Origin: Pseudomonadota bacterium
GTDB lineage: Bacteria; Pseudomonadota; Alphaproteobacteria; Rhizobiales; Hyphomicrobiaceae
NCBI GenBank assembly: GCA_023390485.1
Contig: JAEWCT010000070.1
Coordinates: forward strand, 1-5,164
Direction of reading: 5' to 3'
Length of the DNA stretch: 5,164 nucleotides
Under the pieces are notes generated by a model. That model did not search any database. It was not told where the DNA came from and worked only from the letters and a program-made list of their open reading frames with translations. Every line of letters starts with the position of its first letter. The first letter of the stretch is position 1. This document shows, one piece after another, positions 1-5,164 of the stretch. The translations under genes were made by a program, and so were the position numbers.

Positions 1-594
1 GTCCTGATCGAGCTGACGCCCGGCCCGAACATGACTTATCTCGCCGTTTTGACGCTGGCCGACGGCCGTCGCGCAGGTTTCACGGCGGTCGCCGGAGTCG
101 CCAGCGGCCTTCTTTTCGTGGGGTTGCTTGCAGCGCTCGGCGTCACGGCGATCATTTCGCAATCCCGAATGCTCTACGAATCGTTCCGGTGGGCGGGCGT
201 GCTCTATATGGTCTGGCTGGCCTACGACGTCTGGCGCGGCGAAGAGCCAATGGAGGCGAACAACGACAACGCCACGCCGGGACGATATTTCGTTCGCGGG
301 TTTCTAACGAATGTTCTCAACCCGAAGGCGGCGGTCTTTTACATTGCGATGCTGCCGCAGTTCATCGATCCCGATCAGCCACTGCTGCCGCAAACCGTAA
401 CGCTTACGGTCGCGTATGTGGCCATTGCAACGATCATCCATGGCGGGATCGTCGCGCTGGCGTCGCGCGCGCGGCCTTTGCTCCAAGACGCCGGCCGGGT
501 GCGGACGGTGAATCGTCTTTTGGCGATCGGTCTTTTTCTGGTGGCGCTTTGGCTTCTCTGGTCGACGGCCAAGTTCCCAGTTCGCCCAAGCTGA
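1..594 (+). CDS. LysE/RhtB-family amino-acid or metabolite exporter, 5'-partial
   Basis: Inner-membrane exporter of the LysE superfamily, whose members export amino acids and related small molecules, probably driven by the proton gradient. The reading frame is open to the left edge, so the true start lies outside the window. Family proteins are about 205-210 residues; 197 are visible, so roughly 10-15 N-terminal residues are missing. The ATG at base 31 is inside the conserved TPGPNM motif (visible residues 6-11) and cannot be the real start. Hydrophobic segments lie near visible residues 27-53, 62-78, 107-122, 131-153 and 171-187. The second family signature, NPKAAVFYIAMLPQF, spans residues 107-121. 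A hydrophilic loop, EEPMEANNDN, separates the two halves. The TGA stop is 6 bp from the stop of the convergent SDR gene. The family is clear, but the substrate cannot be read from the sequence. Confidence 0.93.
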   Translation, partial: VLIELTPGPNMTYLAVLTLADGRRAGFTAVAGVASGLLFVGLLAALGVTAIISQSRMLYESFRWAGVLYMVWLAYDVWRGEEPMEANNDNATPGRYFVRGFLTNVLNPKAAVFYIAMLPQFIDPDQPLLPQTVTLTVAYVAIATIIHGGIVALASRARPLLQDAGRVRTVNRLLAIGLFLVALWLLWSTAKFPVRPS

Positions 595-600
595 TCACTC

Positions 601-1359
601 TCAGCCGCGGCCGATGAACGGCATCGCCGTTGCCATCAGCGTCATCGACTGCACATTGGCATCGAGCGGAAGATTGGCGATGTAAAGCACGGCATCGGCG
701 ACGTGCGCGACGTCCATCCGCGGTTCGACCATCACGCGTCCATCGGCTTGCAGAATGCCGCTCGCCATTTTTGCCGTCACGTCCGTCGCGGCGTTGCCGA
801 TATCGATCTGCGAGCAGGCGATGTTGTCGGCGCGGCCGTCGAGCGAAATGGATTTCGTCAGGCCGGTGATGGCATGCTTCGTCGCCGTGTAGGCGGCCGA
901 GAAGGGGCGCGGCACTTGCGCCGAGATCGAGCCGTTATTGATGATCCGTCCGCCCTTCGGAGTTTGCGCCTTCATGATGCGGATGGCTTCGCGCGCGCAG
1001 AGAAAGGGTCCCGTCAGGTTGACATCGACAACGCGTTTCCATTCTTCGACGGGTAGCTCTTCGAGCGGAACGCCCTGCGTGAACGTTCCAGCGTTATTGA
1101 ACAGGAGATCGAGACGGCCGAAAGCCTCCGATGTCTTTTCAAAAGCTGCGTGGACGGCTTTTTCATCGGCGACATCGGCGGGCGTGAGCAGGAACCGGCC
1201 GCCACCGGGTGCGGCTGCCGCGGCCGTTTTCTCAAGCTCGGATACGCGCCGCCCGAGAAGGGCGACGTCGAATCTCGCGGCCTGCAGCTTCAGTGCAACA
1301 GCCTGTCCGATACCCGATCCCGCGCCGGTCACCAGCGCCACGCGTGAAATGTCAGCCAT
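601..1359 (-). CDS. SDR-family NAD(P)-dependent oxidoreductase
   Basis: Cytosolic classical-type short-chain dehydrogenase/reductase of 252 residues, the usual length of about 250. Visible motifs: the cofactor glycine motif TGAGSGIG (residues 11-18); NNAG (88-91); and the catalytic tetrad N114, S144, Y157 and K161, with YTATK at 157-161 and the normal 13-residue Ser-Tyr spacing. Arginines 37 and 38 follow strand beta-2, which suggests NADP(H) preference. The usual Pro-Gly after the active site is replaced by Ile-Gly (187-188, in [10 protein letters not shown]); I recall this variant from other proteobacterial SDRs. Start choice: the ATG at 1359 follows a purine-rich AGAGAAG at suitable distance and begins [14 protein letters not shown] as family members do. 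The in-frame ATG at 1398 would add 13 non-conserved residues. The gene is divergent from the zinc-ribbon gene and convergent with the exporter. Its substrate is unknown. Confidence 0.93.
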   Translation of the reverse strand: MADISRVALVTGAGSGIGQAVALKLQAARFDVALLGRRVSELEKTAAAAAPGGGRFLLTPADVADEKAVHAAFEKTSEAFGRLDLLFNNAGTFTQGVPLEELPVEEWKRVVDVNLTGPFLCAREAIRIMKAQTPKGGRIINNGSISAQVPRPFSAAYTATKHAITGLTKSISLDGRADNIACSQIDIGNAATDVTAKMASGILQADGRVMVEPRMDVAHVADAVLYIANLPLDANVQSMTLMATAMPFIGRG

Positions 1360-1486
1360 ATTCTTCTCTTGTTCCGAACATCCGTGAAACGGCTGCATAA
1401 CCCCGAACGGATCCGCGCGCCAGTTTCTGGCTTAACGCTGTCGTGATAGAAGAATCGCCGCTTAGGGCAGCACGGGGTTGGCGGTC
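1360..1486. promoter_or_regulatory. Divergent intergenic region between SDR and zinc-ribbon genes
   Basis: This 127-bp gap must carry the start signals of both flanking genes. No hexamer pair close to a sigma70 consensus was found on either strand. It contains three small inverted repeats: TGTTC-C-GAACA (1370-1380), the 8-bp palindrome CGGATCCG (1408-1415), and GCCAG-TTT-CTGGC (1419-1431). The first is 11-21 bp before the SDR start and resembles a regulator half-site pair. Short inverted repeats are frequent by chance, so operator roles are inferred only. Confidence 0.4.
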
Positions 1487-2278
1487 ATGGCGGGGACGGC
1501 AAGTTCCAGATTTTGCAGCAATTGCGGCACGGCATTGCAGGGAAAGTTCTGCAGCGGCTGCGGCACCGCCGCCCCGGCTCATGATAGCCATGAGGGCTGG
1601 AGCGCGCTCACTTCGGAGTTTCTCAGCTCCCGTCGCGGCAAAGGGATATTTGCCGTCGCGATTTCCTTCTTGCTCAGTCCGGTCAATACGATCATCCGGC
1701 TGACGGACGATCCGACATACCGATCGCATTGGGGCTTTCTGACAGCGACGGTCGGCGCCCAGCTGACGCTTGCTTACGTGATTATGCCAAGGGTTTTCTC
1801 GGCGCTGTTCGATGTTCCCAATACCGCGAACAGCGGGGCCGTCATCACCAACGAGGCCGTGCAGTACGTTGGGATGGCGATCCTGACACCCATCCAATAT
1901 TACATCTGCCGTGAACTCGGCACGCTGCCGCGTTCGCCGATGTCATACGTGAAGCTGTGCGTTTTGAGCGTCAGTTACGGGGCGCTGCTGTCGATTGCCA
2001 TCTCGCTCACCGCGCTTACGATCGCGTTGGCGGTGGTGAAGACCGGCGCAAACATCGATCTGCAAGAAGTCGCGCAAGCGTTGACGATGCTTGGGCTCGC
2101 CGGCATCCTGGCATTCGTCGCGGCAAGTCATAAGAGATTCTGGGGAATGTCCTGGCCGATTGCGATCGGCGTCACGCTTTTTCTTGGCGCGATGTCATGG
2201 CTCGTCGTCTATCCGGGACTGACGGCGCTGGTCGAGCAGGCCAAGATTGGCGAAATGTTCGGAAAACTGCTTGGGTAA
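1487..2278 (+). CDS. Zinc-ribbon polytopic membrane protein of unknown function
   Basis: A 263-residue protein of unassigned function. The N-terminus carries two CxxC pairs (C10/C13 and C22/C25) in FCSNCGTALQGKFCSGCGT, a compact zinc-ribbon pattern. A polar linker follows (about 30-50), then a semi-hydrophobic stretch at 54-70. Strongly hydrophobic segments lie near 83-106, 123-141, 157-184, 196-214 and 223-247, so about five membrane spans are likely. With no signal peptide, the ribbon is probably cytoplasmic, but topology is not proven. A double-CxxC ribbon followed by several spans recalls DUF3667- and Yip1-like membrane proteins; this is recalled architecture, not a search result. Start choice: the ATG at 1487 has GGGG nine bases upstream. 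An in-frame TTG at 1478 would add three residues and cannot be excluded. The TAA stop is 5 bp from the stop of the convergent dehydrogenase gene. The gene is probably transcribed alone. Confidence 0.8.
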   Translation: MAGTASSRFCSNCGTALQGKFCSGCGTAAPAHDSHEGWSALTSEFLSSRRGKGIFAVAISFLLSPVNTIIRLTDDPTYRSHWGFLTATVGAQLTLAYVIMPRVFSALFDVPNTANSGAVITNEAVQYVGMAILTPIQYYICRELGTLPRSPMSYVKLCVLSVSYGALLSIAISLTALTIALAVVKTGANIDLQEVAQALTMLGLAGILAFVAASHKRFWGMSWPIAIGVTLFLGAMSWLVVYPGLTALVEQAKIGEMFGKLLG

Positions 2279-2283
2279 AACCC

Positions 2284-3213
2284 TTATCGGGTCGGGACGG
2301 GCTTCTCGCCGCGATAATCGTAGAAGCCTCGCTTCGTTTTGCGGCCGAGCCAACCGGCTTCGACGTATTTCACGAGCAACGGACAGGGGCGATATTTCGA
2401 GTCCGACAGGCCTTCATAGAGCACTTGCATGACGCTCAGGCAGGTATCGAGACCGATGAAGTCGGCGAGTTCCAGCGGCCCCATCGGATGATGCGCGCCG
2501 AGCCGCAGCGCCTTATCGATGGCATCGACCGTGCCGACGCCTTCATAGAGCGTGTAGACGGCTTCATTGATCATCGGCAGCAGAATACGATTGACGATGA
2601 AGGCCGGGAAATCTTCCGACACGGCCGTCGTCTTGCCGAGGCTTTCGACGAAGACGCGAGCTGTCGCGAACGTCTCGTCGCCGGTGGCGATGCCGCGAAT
2701 GAGTTCGACGAGCTCCATGACCGGCACGGGGTTCATGAAGTGCATGCCGATGAAGTCTTCTGGACGGTCGGTCGTCGCTGCGAGACGGGTAATCGAAATC
2801 GACGACGTGTTCGAGGCGAGCAGCGCCGTCGGCTTCAGGTGCGGGCAAAGCGCGGCGAAGATCTTGTGTTTCAGGGCTTCGTCTTCGGTTGCCGCTTCGA
2901 TAACGAGATCGCAATCGCCGAAGTCTTCGAGCGACGGCGCGAAGCTGATGCGCTCAAGGGCCGTATCGCGATCTTCTTCCTTGATCAGGCCCTTGGCGAT
3001 CTGGCGGGCCATGTTCTTATTGACCACTTCCAGGCCGTGATCGAAGGACTCCCGCTTCAGGTCGTTGAGCGCGACCGTGTAGCCCGACAGCGCCACGACG
3101 TGTGCGATGCCGCTGCCCATCTGGCCCGCGCCAATGATGCCGACTTTGCTGATCGTCCGGGCAGGCTTCACACCCGCCTTGGCTTTTTCCATCAGCTTCT
3201 GAACTTGCGGCAT
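2284..3213 (-). CDS. hbdA: 3-hydroxybutyryl-CoA dehydrogenase (3-hydroxyacyl-CoA dehydrogenase family)
   Basis: Cytosolic dehydrogenase of 309 residues that interconverts (S)-3-hydroxybutyryl-CoA and acetoacetyl-CoA (EC 1.1.1.157 or 1.1.1.35 type). An N-terminal Rossmann domain carries GAGQMG (28-33). Aspartate 51 at the end of beta-2 fits NAD(H) preference. Active-site residues are all present: S137 in SNTSS, H158 in GMHFMNP, E170 in MELVEL and N208 in FIVNR. The C-terminal dimerisation domain includes HHPMGPLELADFIGLD. It is a stand-alone enzyme with no fused enoyl-CoA hydratase domain. The start at 3213 is supported by AAGGA about nine bases upstream. It is the third gene of the etfB-etfA-hbd unit, 30 bp after etfA with no terminator between, so it is probably co-transcribed with them. 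This fits a role in short-chain acyl-CoA oxidation or polyhydroxybutyrate-related metabolism; the name paaH/fadB-like is possible, but the family call is firm. Confidence 0.95.
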   Translation of the reverse strand: MPQVQKLMEKAKAGVKPARTISKVGIIGAGQMGSGIAHVVALSGYTVALNDLKRESFDHGLEVVNKNMARQIAKGLIKEEDRDTALERISFAPSLEDFGDCDLVIEAATEDEALKHKIFAALCPHLKPTALLASNTSSISITRLAATTDRPEDFIGMHFMNPVPVMELVELIRGIATGDETFATARVFVESLGKTTAVSEDFPAFIVNRILLPMINEAVYTLYEGVGTVDAIDKALRLGAHHPMGPLELADFIGLDTCLSVMQVLYEGLSDSKYRPCPLLVKYVEAGWLGRKTKRGFYDYRGEKPVPTR

Positions 3214-3243
3214 GAACGGATGTCCTTCGGGATGAAAGCTTGC

Positions 3244-4188
3244 TCAGCGTCCGGCTTTTTGCAGTTCAGCGTCGAGTTCGGGCAGGGCCTGGAAAAGGTC
3301 CGCGACGAGCCCGTAGTCCGCGACCTGGAAGATCGGCGCTTCGCCATCCTTGTTGATCGCGACGATGACTTTGGAGTCCTTCATGCCGGCGAGATGCTGA
3401 ATGGCGCCTGAAATACCGACGGCGATGTAGAGATCCGGGGCAACCACCTTGCCGGTCTGTCCGACTTGCCAGTCGTTCGGAACGAAGCCCGCGTCGACGG
3501 CCGCGCGCGAGGCGCCCATGGCGGCGCCGAGACGATCGGCGACGGGGGCGATGTACTTGGTGAAATTGTCGCCGTTGGCCATACCGCGGCCGCCAGAGAT
3601 GATGATCTTCGCCGATGTCAGCTCAGGGCGATCAGACTTCGACAGCTCGGCCTTCTCGAACGTCGAAATGCCGACGGCGGCCGGAACGGCGACCTTTTCG
3701 ATTGCAGCCGAGCCGCCTTCGCCGGCGGCCGGAAACGCTGCCGTTCGAACGGTGATGACCTTCGTCGGATCGGTTGATTGAACCGTCTGGATGGCGTTGC
3801 CGGCGTAGATCGGGCGCTCGAACGTATCGGGCGAAACGACTTTGGTGATGTCTGAAATCTGCATGACGTCGAGCTTGGCGGCGACGCGCGGCAGGATGTT
3901 CTTACCAGAGGCCGTCGCCGGAGCGACGATGGCCGCATAATCCTTCGCGATCGCGAGGATCGTCGCCGTCACTTCCTCGGCGAGGCCTTTGGCCAGGTGA
4001 GGTGCATCCGCGACGAGAACCTTCGAGACGCCTGCAAGCTTGGCTGCGGTCTCGGCGGCGCTACCAACGTCGGAGCCTGCAACCAGAATGTGGACGTCTC
4101 CGCCAAGATCCTTCGCCGCGGAAAGGGCTTTGGCCGTTGCCGGAGAGAGTGTGTTGTCCGAAAGTTCAGCGAGGAGAAGTGTCGACAT
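3244..4188 (-). CDS. etfA: Electron transfer flavoprotein subunit alpha
   Basis: Alpha subunit (314 residues) of the heterodimeric electron-transfer flavoprotein. It binds the redox-active FAD and carries electrons from acyl-CoA and related dehydrogenases to ETF:ubiquinone oxidoreductase. The N-terminal nucleotide-binding-like domain covers roughly residues 1-185. The C-terminal FAD domain shows GGRG (199-202), SRAAVD (227-232), QVGQTGK (241-247), the signature around [15 protein letters not shown] (255-269), NKD (279-281) and ADYG (290-293). R228, T245 and H265 align with FAD-contacting residues of human ETF-alpha (R249, T266, H286, from memory). Length and motifs are those of the housekeeping class rather than the longer FixB or bifurcating types. 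Its ATG overlaps the etfB TAA by one base (TAATG). A GGGAG Shine-Dalgarno lies seven bases upstream inside the etfB end, so the two subunits are probably translationally coupled. Confidence 0.97.
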   Translation of the reverse strand: MSTLLLAELSDNTLSPATAKALSAAKDLGGDVHILVAGSDVGSAAETAAKLAGVSKVLVADAPHLAKGLAEEVTATILAIAKDYAAIVAPATASGKNILPRVAAKLDVMQISDITKVVSPDTFERPIYAGNAIQTVQSTDPTKVITVRTAAFPAAGEGGSAAIEKVAVPAAVGISTFEKAELSKSDRPELTSAKIIISGGRGMANGDNFTKYIAPVADRLGAAMGASRAAVDAGFVPNDWQVGQTGKVVAPDLYIAVGISGAIQHLAGMKDSKVIVAINKDGEAPIFQVADYGLVADLFQALPELDAELQKAGR

Positions 4189-4190
4189 TA
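4188..4190 (-). other. etfB/etfA stop-start overlap (TAATG)
   Basis: On the minus strand the etfB TAA (4190-4188) and the etfA ATG (4188-4186) share one base. With GGGAG at about 4200-4196 inside etfB, this arrangement is typical of translational coupling, which would help keep the two subunits in equal amounts. Confidence 0.85.
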
Positions 4191-4943
4191 GAGGACTCCC
4201 GCTTCGCTTTTCAGCTTCTCAACCAGTTCGGCAACGCTGCCAACTTTGACACCGGCTTTACGCGTTGCCGGTTCGCTTGTCTTCAGCACTTTGAGACGCG
4301 GCGCGATATCGACGCCGAAGTCTTCCGGCTTCTTGACATCGAGCGGCTTTTTCTTGGCCTTCATGATGTTGGGAAGCGAGGGATAGCGTGGCTCGTTCAG
4401 GCGCAGGTCGGTCGTAACGACTGCCGGCAAATTGACCTTGATCGTTTCGAGGCCGCCGTCGACTTCGCGAGTCACGGAGATCGCGCCTCCATCCGGGACG
4501 ACCTTCGACGCGAAAGTGGCCTGCGGCCAGTCGAGCAAGCTCGCGAGCATCTGGCCCGTCTGATTGCTGTCGTCATCGATCGCTTGCTTGCCGAGAATGA
4601 CGAGGTCGGGCGTTTCGGCCGCGACGAGAGCTTTCAGCAGCTTTGCGACGGCGAGGGGCTCGACGATCGTGCCTTCGGGGACTTCGATGAGAATGGCGCG
4701 ATCGGCGCCGATGGCGAGCGCGGTGCGGAGTGTGTCCTGCGCTTTCGCCGAGCCGATCGAGACGGCGACGACTTCCTTGGCGCCGCTCTTTTCCTTGAGG
4801 CGCACGGCCTCTTCGATCGCGATTTCATCGAATGGGTTCATCGACATTTTAACGTTAGCCAAGTCGATGCCGGAACCGTCCGGTTTGACGCGAATCTTGA
4901 CGTTGTAGTCGACGACGCGCTTGACCGGGACAACGATCTTCAT
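4188..4943 (-). CDS. etfB: Electron transfer flavoprotein subunit beta
   Basis: Beta subunit (251 residues) of the electron-transfer flavoprotein. It binds structural AMP and docks the dehydrogenase partners. The start gives the family's conserved N-terminus, [20 protein letters not shown]. Other visible motifs: MNPFDE (35-40), the AMP-binding stretch [15 protein letters not shown] (118-132), and the beta-subunit signature across 176-199 containing [15 protein letters not shown]. That last segment is the recognition loop; the leucine at 190 matches the anchor leucine of human ETF-beta (L195, from memory). The frame stays open upstream to a TTG at 5039, but those 32 extra residues look non-family, so ATG 4943 is preferred. 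No strong Shine-Dalgarno lies at normal spacing. AAGGGAG occurs farther upstream, separated from the ATG by a perfect hairpin, described in its own entry. First gene of the operon. Confidence 0.97.
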   Translation of the reverse strand: MKIVVPVKRVVDYNVKIRVKPDGSGIDLANVKMSMNPFDEIAIEEAVRLKEKSGAKEVVAVSIGSAKAQDTLRTALAIGADRAILIEVPEGTIVEPLAVAKLLKALVAAETPDLVILGKQAIDDDSNQTGQMLASLLDWPQATFASKVVPDGGAISVTREVDGGLETIKVNLPAVVTTDLRLNEPRYPSLPNIMKAKKKPLDVKKPEDFGVDIAPRLKVLKTSEPATRKAGVKVGSVAELVEKLKSEAGVL

Positions 4944-4949
4944 CTCATT

Positions 4950-4966
4950 CGCCAGGATGACTGGCG
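4950..4966 (-). promoter_or_regulatory. Stem-loop between Shine-Dalgarno and etfB start codon
   Basis: A perfect 6-bp stem (4961-4966 with 4950-4955, CGCCAG/CTGGCG) closes a 5-base loop. In the minus-strand transcript it sits directly after AAGGGAG (4973-4967) and is followed by AATGAG and then the etfB ATG at 4943. Linear spacing from the end of AAGGGAG to the ATG is 23 nt, too long for normal initiation. With the stem folded it becomes about 6 nt. The pairing is seen in the sequence; its effect on translation is inferred. Confidence 0.5.
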
Positions 4967-4973
4967 CTCCCTT
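4967..4973 (-). promoter_or_regulatory. Distant Shine-Dalgarno AAGGGAG upstream of etfB
   Basis: AAGGGAG is the best anti-16S match in the etfB leader, but it is 23 nt from the ATG. The only purines nearer the start are AATGAG immediately before it, a poor site. The spacing problem would be solved if the intervening 4950-4966 stem forms. Confidence 0.5.
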
Positions 4974-5078
4974 GTTGTTGTTTCCCGCGCTTCGGACGAA
5001 CGCAGGTTCTTGCAGCGCGGCAACCGCCTGACCGTGCAAACCGAAAGACCGGCCTGCCCGATGGCAGAAAAAGTGTTC

Positions 5079-5090
5079 TCGCAGCTGCGA
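5079..5090. promoter_or_regulatory. Perfect 12-bp palindrome at predicted etfB transcription start
   Basis: TCGCAGCTGCGA is a perfect palindrome seven bases downstream of the candidate -10 element, covering about +1 to +12 of the predicted transcript. A dimeric repressor bound here would block initiation. With no loop it could form only a 4-bp hairpin in RNA, so a protein-binding DNA site is the likelier use. No regulator is identified and chance is possible. Confidence 0.35.
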
Positions 5091-5096
5091 AGAGCC

Positions 5097-5125
5097 AAGC
5101 TACGGGTGGGTTTTTCGCAAGTCAA
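5097..5125 (-). promoter_or_regulatory. Candidate sigma70-type promoter for etfB-etfA-hbd
   Basis: On the minus strand, TTGACT (5125-5120) matches the -35 consensus at five of six positions. A 17-bp spacer follows, then TAGCTT (5102-5097), a poor -10 with three of six matches. Alphaproteobacterial promoters often have weak -10 elements. The predicted transcription start is near 5090, giving a leader of about 145 nt before etfB. This is the best candidate in the 221-bp upstream region, but it is a motif call only. Confidence 0.4.
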
Positions 5126-5164
5126 TCGCCGCCTGCGTCGCGGTGACCCGGGTTTTGAGGCCGG
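5100..5164 (-). CDS. Possible 3' tail of an upstream minus-strand gene, partial
   Basis: One minus-strand frame is open from the right edge (codons from 5162) to a TAG at 5102-5100 and encodes 20 residues, beginning GLKTRV and ending RKTHP. Sixteen of its 20 codons end in G or C, like the real genes of this window. The stretch is too short to recognise a family. It would overlap the candidate etfB promoter, which is not unusual. A competing plus-strand frame from ATG 5061 is also open to the edge but has less typical third positions. Treat this as a weak suggestion. Confidence 0.18.
   Translation of the reverse strand, partial: GLKTRVTATQAAIDLRKTHP

Larger units (their letters stand above)
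4944..5090 (-). other. Putative structured 5' leader of the etfB operon
   Basis: If transcription starts near 5090, etfB is preceded by about 145 untranslated nt. Besides the start-proximal stem at 4950-4966, the leader can form CTGCC/GGCAG with a 4-base loop (5054-5067). It can also form a nested element in which TTGCA/TGCAA (5010-5014 with 5035-5039) encloses GCGG/CCGC (5017-5020 with 5024-5027). No known riboswitch class is recognised and there is no T-tract, so an attenuator terminator is not indicated. Stems of 4-5 bp are common in GC-rich DNA. Confidence 0.3.

Noticed and set aside
31..33. ATG at base 31 as the start of the exporter
   Set aside because: It falls within the conserved TPGPNM motif, and the frame is open with family-like residues to the left edge, so the gene is truncated by the window.
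617..631. Perfect 6-bp hairpin AACGGC-ATC-GCCGTT just after the exporter stop
   Set aside because: No T-tract follows on either strand and the bases encode the conserved C-terminal end of the SDR, so it is not supported as an intrinsic terminator.
1360..1398. Upstream ATG (1398) for the SDR gene
   Set aside because: It would add 13 residues not seen in the family, and the ATG at 1359 has the better ribosome-binding purines.
2300..2328. 7-bp inverted repeat GGCTTCT/AGAAGCC with a 15-base loop near the 3' end of hbdA
   Set aside because: It is inside coding sequence, explained by Gly-Phe-Tyr and Glu-Lys-Pro codons, and lacks a T-run.
3214..3243. Possible promoter or terminator between etfA and hbdA
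   Set aside because: Only 30 bp, filled largely by the hbdA ribosome-binding site; no hairpin or promoter hexamers seen.
2197..3411. A 404-codon open frame on the plus strand opposite hbdA and the start of etfA
   Set aside because: It lies almost wholly antisense to a dehydrogenase with every catalytic residue intact. The product is rich in Arg/Asp/His/Glu with no recognisable domain, as expected for the antisense of a GC-rich gene.
4944..5039. N-terminal extension of etfB to the in-frame TTG at 5039
   Set aside because: Family members begin at [13 protein letters not shown]. The extra 32 residues show no family similarity, and the region holds leader signals.

Overview
The window is GC-rich chromosomal DNA. 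It most resembles an alphaproteobacterium of the Hyphomicrobiales (Rhizobiales) type. The main reason is the gene order etfB-etfA-3-hydroxybutyryl-CoA dehydrogenase on one strand, which I recall as common in that order, together with the protein sequences; the genus is not determined. There is no sign of mobile DNA, phage, CRISPR, tRNA or rRNA, and the window looks like ordinary housekeeping chromosome.

Layout, left to right. (1) Bases 1-594 (+) hold a LysE/RhtB-type exporter whose first residues lie off the left edge. (2) Bases 601-1359 (-) hold a short-chain dehydrogenase/reductase (SDR), convergent with the exporter across 6 bp. (3) Bases 1360-1486 are a short divergent intergenic region with small inverted repeats but no convincing promoter. 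(4) Bases 1487-2278 (+) hold a membrane protein of unknown function with an N-terminal double-CxxC zinc ribbon. (5) Bases 2284-4943 (-) hold a three-gene unit read right to left: etfB, etfA (overlapping etfB by 1 bp) and a 3-hydroxybutyryl-CoA dehydrogenase gene (30 bp gap). It is convergent with the zinc-ribbon gene across 5 bp. (6) Bases 4944-5164 hold the control region of that operon: a sigma70-like promoter, a perfect 12-bp palindrome at the expected transcription start, and a leader of about 145 nt that can form several short stems. The last 60 or so bases may carry the tail of another minus-strand gene.

The operon makes biochemical sense. EtfA and EtfB form the heterodimeric electron-transfer flavoprotein that takes electrons from acyl-CoA dehydrogenases and passes them to ETF:ubiquinone oxidoreductase. 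The dehydrogenase catalyses the NAD-linked 3-hydroxyacyl-CoA/acetoacetyl-CoA step of short-chain fatty-acid and polyhydroxybutyrate-related metabolism. The exporter, SDR and zinc-ribbon protein have no evident functional link to it.

I found no clearly new system. The most interesting observation is a perfect 6-bp stem-loop placed exactly between a good Shine-Dalgarno sequence and the etfB start codon. If it folds, the otherwise too distant ribosome-binding site would be brought to normal spacing. The next are the palindrome over the predicted transcription start of the same operon and the unassigned zinc-ribbon membrane protein.
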